Source: an uncultured Clostridia bacterium
GTDB taxonomy: Bacteria; Bacillota; Clostridia; Christensenellales; DTU072
NCBI GenBank assembly: GCA_934296355.1
Contig: CAKRAY010000055.1
Span: 1-8,950 of the forward strand
Direction: 5' to 3'
Length of the DNA: 8,950 nucleotides
Positions 6,177-8,950 of this stretch are shown piece by piece (within the stretch, counting starts at the first letter, position 1; each line of letters opens with the position of its first letter). Made by a program: the position numbers and the translations under genes. A model generated the notes under the pieces. That model did not search any database and was not told where the DNA came from. It saw only the letters and a list, made by a program, of their open reading frames with translations.

Positions 6177-7484
6177 TTAGATTAGCATTTCTCCTTCCTC
6201 GTCGATGACTACAAGCGCGCGAATTTCTTCGCCGGTTTTCAAGTCGAAATAGAGATAATAGGTTAAATCGTCGTACGTTCCCACGATTTCTTTAGTAAAA
6301 ACTTCCGCGTTTCCGTCAACGGGAATCACACAATAAGCGGAAGAGGTAACTTTTAATTCTTCGCCCACGGTTATTTTGTTTTCGCCCGATTTATCGTAAG
6401 AAATATCCCTCGAAGCGTGGTTATATAAAAAGTTTTGCGCTTCCAAGCCGATAACTTCTCCGCTGTCGCAAGAAACTTTGACTTTGATGAGGTCGGGATA
6501 GTAAATTATATCGTTTTGTTTATAAGCGAGATTGACGTACACGGTGGAATTATTGTTGTAAACCCAAACTTTCGCCATGTTTTCATAGCCGATAGACTTG
6601 CAAAAATCAACGGCGTTACGCACGCAATCGTCTTCGCTTATTTTGGGGTCGCCCGTTTCTACATAGCCGTTGTAGCTTGCGACGAAACCGCCTTTTTTCG
6701 TAATGAACGCCGTGCAATCTCTATCCGATTTTTTGAACGAGTAAACGTAACTCGGTATACCCGAATCCGTGTCGGAAATTTTCTTTACGTCGGTAACGTT
6801 CCCGAACCGTTCGTTCAATATGCCGTAGGCTTGCTCCTCGGTCACGTCTTTCGCGCCTTTAAGAAACTTCAATTCTCTATCGTCAAGTCCGTCGCTGAAA
6901 GGTCCGTCGTAGATAAGTTCCGGGTAGTCGATAGAGGAATAATTCTTTATCGTTCCCGCCACGGCGGAAAAGTCGCTTAACGTTTTCGCACTGACTTTAT
7001 CGTCGGATATCATATTGTCGCCGACCTTGCTTAAATCGGAATTGAGATTCTTTAATAGTCCGTAAAGAGCGTTCACGTTTTGTTTTTCTTCCGCGTTTAT
7101 TTCCGATACGGTAAGTTTGTTACATAGGTAGTAACTATAATCTCCGAGTTGGTTAATAAACTTAATCGTTTTCTCCATATCCTCGCTATCGGTTCCCAAA
7201 AACGTTAAGTTAGTAACCGCAATATCACATTCTTTCCAAACGTCCATAAGCAATTCGCGTCGGACGGTTTTACCTTGAATGACGTTTAATTTGCTTAGTT
7301 TTGTTTCCGCGTTGCCGAGCGCGGTGACCGTTTCGTGATAACTTTTTTCGTAAATCGAGTCGATGCGGTCGCTTCCTTTAGAGTAGCGGGAAACGTATAT
7401 TCCGAGCGGCACGCTCAAAGCGGCGAAGCCGGCAAGCATAATCACGATGAGGACTATAACGGTTGTTTTCGCTTTTTTTGTCAT
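6177..7484 (-). CDS. ypeB: YpeB, germination protein partner of SleB
   Basis: YpeB is made in the forespore and is needed for the cortex-lytic enzyme SleB to be stable and correctly placed in the spore; it is thought to restrain SleB until germination. The 435-residue protein (family about 450) begins with lysines and one membrane segment (about 8-32), acting as an uncleaved anchor. A helical region follows (about 45-180), then the characteristic DYPELIYDGPFSDG (186-199). The C-terminal half (about 205-435) contains repeated PepSY-like modules, for example VTEEQAYGILNERFG (214-228), SEDDCVRNAVDFCKSIGY and LYFDLKTGEEI. The ATG follows GAGG with a short spacer, 14 bases after the sleB stop, so the two genes share a transcript. 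The protein appears complete. It ends just before converging terminators. Confidence 0.94.
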   Translation of the reverse strand: MTKKAKTTVIVLIVIMLAGFAALSVPLGIYVSRYSKGSDRIDSIYEKSYHETVTALGNAETKLSKLNVIQGKTVRRELLMDVWKECDIAVTNLTFLGTDSEDMEKTIKFINQLGDYSYYLCNKLTVSEINAEEKQNVNALYGLLKNLNSDLSKVGDNMISDDKVSAKTLSDFSAVAGTIKNYSSIDYPELIYDGPFSDGLDDRELKFLKGAKDVTEEQAYGILNERFGNVTDVKKISDTDSGIPSYVYSFKKSDRDCTAFITKKGGFVASYNGYVETGDPKISEDDCVRNAVDFCKSIGYENMAKVWVYNNNSTVYVNLAYKQNDIIYYPDLIKVKVSCDSGEVIGLEAQNFLYNHASRDISYDKSGENKITVGEELKVTSSAYCVIPVDGNAEVFTKEIVGTYDDLTYYLYFDLKTGEEIRALVVIDEEGEMLI

Positions 7485-7498
7485 ATATTACCTCGCGC

Positions 7499-8191
7499 TT
7501 ATAAACAGAAAGAGTGATTGCCTATCGAAAGATGGACTTGTTTAGAGAGCATCCATTTACTCGTAGCGGTGCGGGGGTTGTAGTAGAACAAGCAGCCGTA
7601 GGTCGGGTCCCAACCGTTGATTGCGTCTTTGGCGGCGCGAATTGCGGTTGCGTCGGGAGTGAGATTTATTTGTCCGTCTTTTACGGCGTCGAACGCGCCA
7701 CTTTGATAAATCACGCCGCTTATCGTGTTAGGGAAAGAAGAGCTTCTTACTCTGTTCAGAACGACCGCGCCGACCGCTACTTGACCCGTGTAAGGTTCGC
7801 CCCTTGCTTCGCCGTAAATCAGCCGCGCGAGGAGATAAGCGTCGTTACTCGTAGAAGAAGCGGAAGAAGAGGAAGTAAGGGAAATACCCATTTTTGCCGC
7901 CGTTTTCGCGCCGACTATTCCGTCGGCGGTCAGTCCGTACTTACGCTGAAACTTTTTTACCGCCTCCACTGTTTTCGAGCCGTATATTCCGTCCACGCTA
8001 CCGGAGTAGTAACCCCAGTTTTTTAGGTTCGTTTGTATCTTTTTTACTACCGCTCCCGTACTGCCTTTTTTAATAACGGTACCCGCTTCCGCGCTCTCGC
8101 CCGGTTGCGCGAACACGGTTATCAGTAAGAATGCGAGCGACGTTATCAGCAACGCGCTGATAACGTATAGCATTATGCGTTTTGTTTTCAT
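7499..8191 (-). CDS. sleB: SleB, spore cortex-lytic enzyme (lytic transglycosylase)
   Basis: SleB cuts cortex peptidoglycan, recognising muramic-delta-lactam, during germination. In 230 residues a hydrophobic signal segment (about 6-28, possible cleavage after VFA or AEA) leads into a peptidoglycan-binding domain: GSTGAVVKKIQTNLKNWGYY and VDGIYGSKTVEAVKKFQ, about 42-101. A Ser-rich linker (106-115) follows, then the hydrolase-2 catalytic domain (118-230). The family motif ARLIYGEARGE places the catalytic Glu at residue 128, and VAVGAVVLNRV follows. The protein is shorter than B. subtilis SleB (about 305) mainly in the N-terminal and linker parts; both domains are present. GAGGGG lies just before the ATG. 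The start overlaps the spoIIR stop as ATGA, so translation is probably coupled to spoIIR. ypeB, its functional partner, follows 14 bases later. Confidence 0.95.
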   Translation of the reverse strand: MKTKRIMLYVISALLITSLAFLLITVFAQPGESAEAGTVIKKGSTGAVVKKIQTNLKNWGYYSGSVDGIYGSKTVEAVKKFQRKYGLTADGIVGAKTAAKMGISLTSSSSASSTSNDAYLLARLIYGEARGEPYTGQVAVGAVVLNRVRSSSFPNTISGVIYQSGAFDAVKDGQINLTPDATAIRAAKDAINGWDPTYGCLFYYNPRTATSKWMLSKQVHLSIGNHSFCL

Positions 8192-8709
8192 TTACCCCTC
8201 CGTCTTTGAATCGCTTCGTAAATTATCGAGGAATACTTGACTTTATCGTAATCGTCCGCGCCGCCGAAACATAACGGCGGGAACGCCACGCACCACCAGT
8301 TTTGCCCTTCGCCCGAACCTAAGTTCAAAATAACGGCGCGGTAAACGCCCTCGGGCAACGTTAAATCCTCGTATGTACGTTCGGGAAAACGCTCGTAATC
8401 TATGATTAGTTCGCATTTGTAAGAGAAACCCGACCTAAAAAGAACTTCGTTAATCAAACTTTCTATATCGCTTTTTTTACTGCGCACCGTCTTTTCCGCG
8501 TCGGATACGGTTTCGAGATTTTTTAGTAGCGGGGTTAAATATGTAACGAGCGCGTCGCGACAAACGAGTTTTATCTCTTGGTCCGCGCTCGAATCACTGT
8601 TGGCTCTGACGTGTATGCGCAAGTATCTATCGTTCGCGCCGAGGGAAGTGCAACCGATAAGATAGATAAGCATAAGTAGAAAAATTAAAAATATCGCCGT
8701 TTTTTTCAC
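8188..8709 (-). CDS. spoIIR: SpoIIR, stage II sporulation signal protein
   Basis: SpoIIR is made in the forespore and crosses to the intermembrane space, where it activates the protease SpoIIGA to process pro-sigma-E in the mother cell. Family motifs are LRIHVRANSDSSADQEIK (30-47) and GEGQNWWCVAFPPLCF (133-148). At 173 residues it is shorter than the B. subtilis protein (about 224), lacking the variable C-terminal tail. The N-terminus MKK plus a hydrophobic stretch ends in LIGC at 17-20, which fits a lipobox and suggests a lipoprotein. The start is GTG at 8709, with no recognisable ribosome-binding site before it (TAATCACCGCT). The next Met (13) lies inside the hydrophobic segment and also lacks a site. 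It shares the ATGA junction with sleB. Identity is sure; the start codon is less so. Confidence 0.92.
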   Translation of the reverse strand: MKKTAIFLIFLLMLIYLIGCTSLGANDRYLRIHVRANSDSSADQEIKLVCRDALVTYLTPLLKNLETVSDAEKTVRSKKSDIESLINEVLFRSGFSYKCELIIDYERFPERTYEDLTLPEGVYRAVILNLGSGEGQNWWCVAFPPLCFGGADDYDKVKYSSIIYEAIQRRRGK

Positions 8710-8824
8710 AGCGGTGATTATTGACCGATAAAAAAAAATTAAACGAAAAAGGAATAAAGTTTTTTTTGTAAGTAGCGAAAAACGGCGTAGAGAAAACGGC
8801 GAAATTTATCGAGAAGTTTACTTA
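8710..8824 (-). other. Leader region of spoIIR, AT-rich with repeats
   Basis: This 115-base gap holds runs of eight A or T (8731-8738 and 8760-8767) and two direct copies of AAAACGGCG on the plus strand (8779-8787 and 8793-8801). In the spoIIR mRNA, CGCCGTTTTT (complement of 8778-8787) could pair over 10 bp with AAAAACGGCG in codons 2-5 of spoIIR (8695-8704), which might hide the start. No convincing sigma-F promoter or ribosome-binding site was found here. Confidence 0.35.
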
Positions 8825-8950
8825 TTACAAATGGAATGTCTTTTTTAATTCCTTAAATATAGTTTTACGATAGACGACGGGTAGCGCGAGCAAAAGAAAA
8901 GCGTTGACGCAAGACGCCGCAATCGCGGGCCATTTTACCGAAAGGTTAAA
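8825..8950 (-). CDS. C-terminal end of an unidentified membrane protein (partial)
   Basis: A frame open from the right edge runs 41 codons to a TAA at 8825-8827. It reads FNLSVKWPAI, then a hydrophobic stretch AASCVNAFLLLALPVVY of membrane-helix type, then a basic tail RKTIFKELKKTFHL. Codon use (GCG, GTC, CTC) is like the neighbouring genes, and the other two minus-strand frames stop at once. The hydrophobic helix followed by a positively charged end suggests the last helix and cytoplasmic tail of an integral membrane protein. It is transcribed in the same direction as spoIIR and 115 bases before it. I do not recognise the family. Confidence 0.55.
   Translation of the reverse strand, partial: FNLSVKWPAIAASCVNAFLLLALPVVYRKTIFKELKKTFHL

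Noticed and set aside
8803..8811. CGATAAATT on the minus strand as a sigma-F type -10 for spoIIR
   Set aside because: It matches most of GGnnAnAnT, but no GYATA-like -35 is at the proper distance (the nearest, GTAAT, is only 12 bases away).
1..8950. CRISPR arrays, tRNA or rRNA genes, insertion sequences, phage genes
   Set aside because: No regularly spaced direct repeats, no cloverleaf with a T-loop, no rRNA-like conserved blocks and no transposase or phage structural motifs were seen. The UvrX-like polymerase alone is not evidence of a prophage.

Overview
The window looks like a chromosomal segment of an endospore-forming member of the Firmicutes, most likely an uncultured Clostridia lineage. 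Three genes belong to the endospore programme (spoIIR, sleB, ypeB). The SOS genes are of the Gram-positive type (LexA, a PolY2/UvrX-like Y-family polymerase, a YolD-like protein). Ribosome-binding sites are mostly AGGAG-type, and the codon usage is uniform and rich in GCG/CGC throughout, so nothing points to recent transfer of a gene block.

Layout. 1-117: a compact nested inverted repeat of about 115 bases, which could be a folded RNA, a terminator or a small repeat element. 118-2369 (+): an SOS operon. A consensus promoter (TTGACA-17-TATAAT) is followed by a perfect palindrome of the LexA-box type, then lexA, a Y-family polymerase with a TTG start, and a YolD-family gene that overlaps the polymerase gene by 8 bases. 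2370-2492: an AT-rich gap with no convincing promoter or terminator. 2493-6005 (+): pdp (pyrimidine-nucleoside phosphorylase), cdd (cytidine deaminase) and, after a 98-base gap holding a stem-loop leader, fhs (formate-tetrahydrofolate ligase). 6007-6085: a strong, nearly symmetric terminator between converging transcription units. 6177-8709 (-): spoIIR, sleB and ypeB in transcription order, tightly packed, with an ATGA overlap between spoIIR and sleB. 8825-8950 (-): the last 41 codons of an unidentified membrane protein that enters from the right edge.

How the genes work together. DNA damage should cause LexA to cleave itself, releasing its own operon and raising the translesion polymerase and its YolD partner. 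The pdp-cdd pair is pyrimidine nucleoside salvage, and fhs charges tetrahydrofolate with formate, feeding one-carbon units to purine, thymidylate and acetyl-CoA routes. On the minus strand, SpoIIR is the forespore signal that activates sigma-E processing, while SleB and YpeB are the cortex-lytic enzyme and its partner, used at germination. Finding the early signal and the late lytic pair as one apparent operon is the most unusual point of gene organisation here. No clearly new multi-gene system was recognised. The best leads are the 115-base folded element, the spoIIR-sleB-ypeB operon, the fhs leader and the putative lipoprotein form of SpoIIR.
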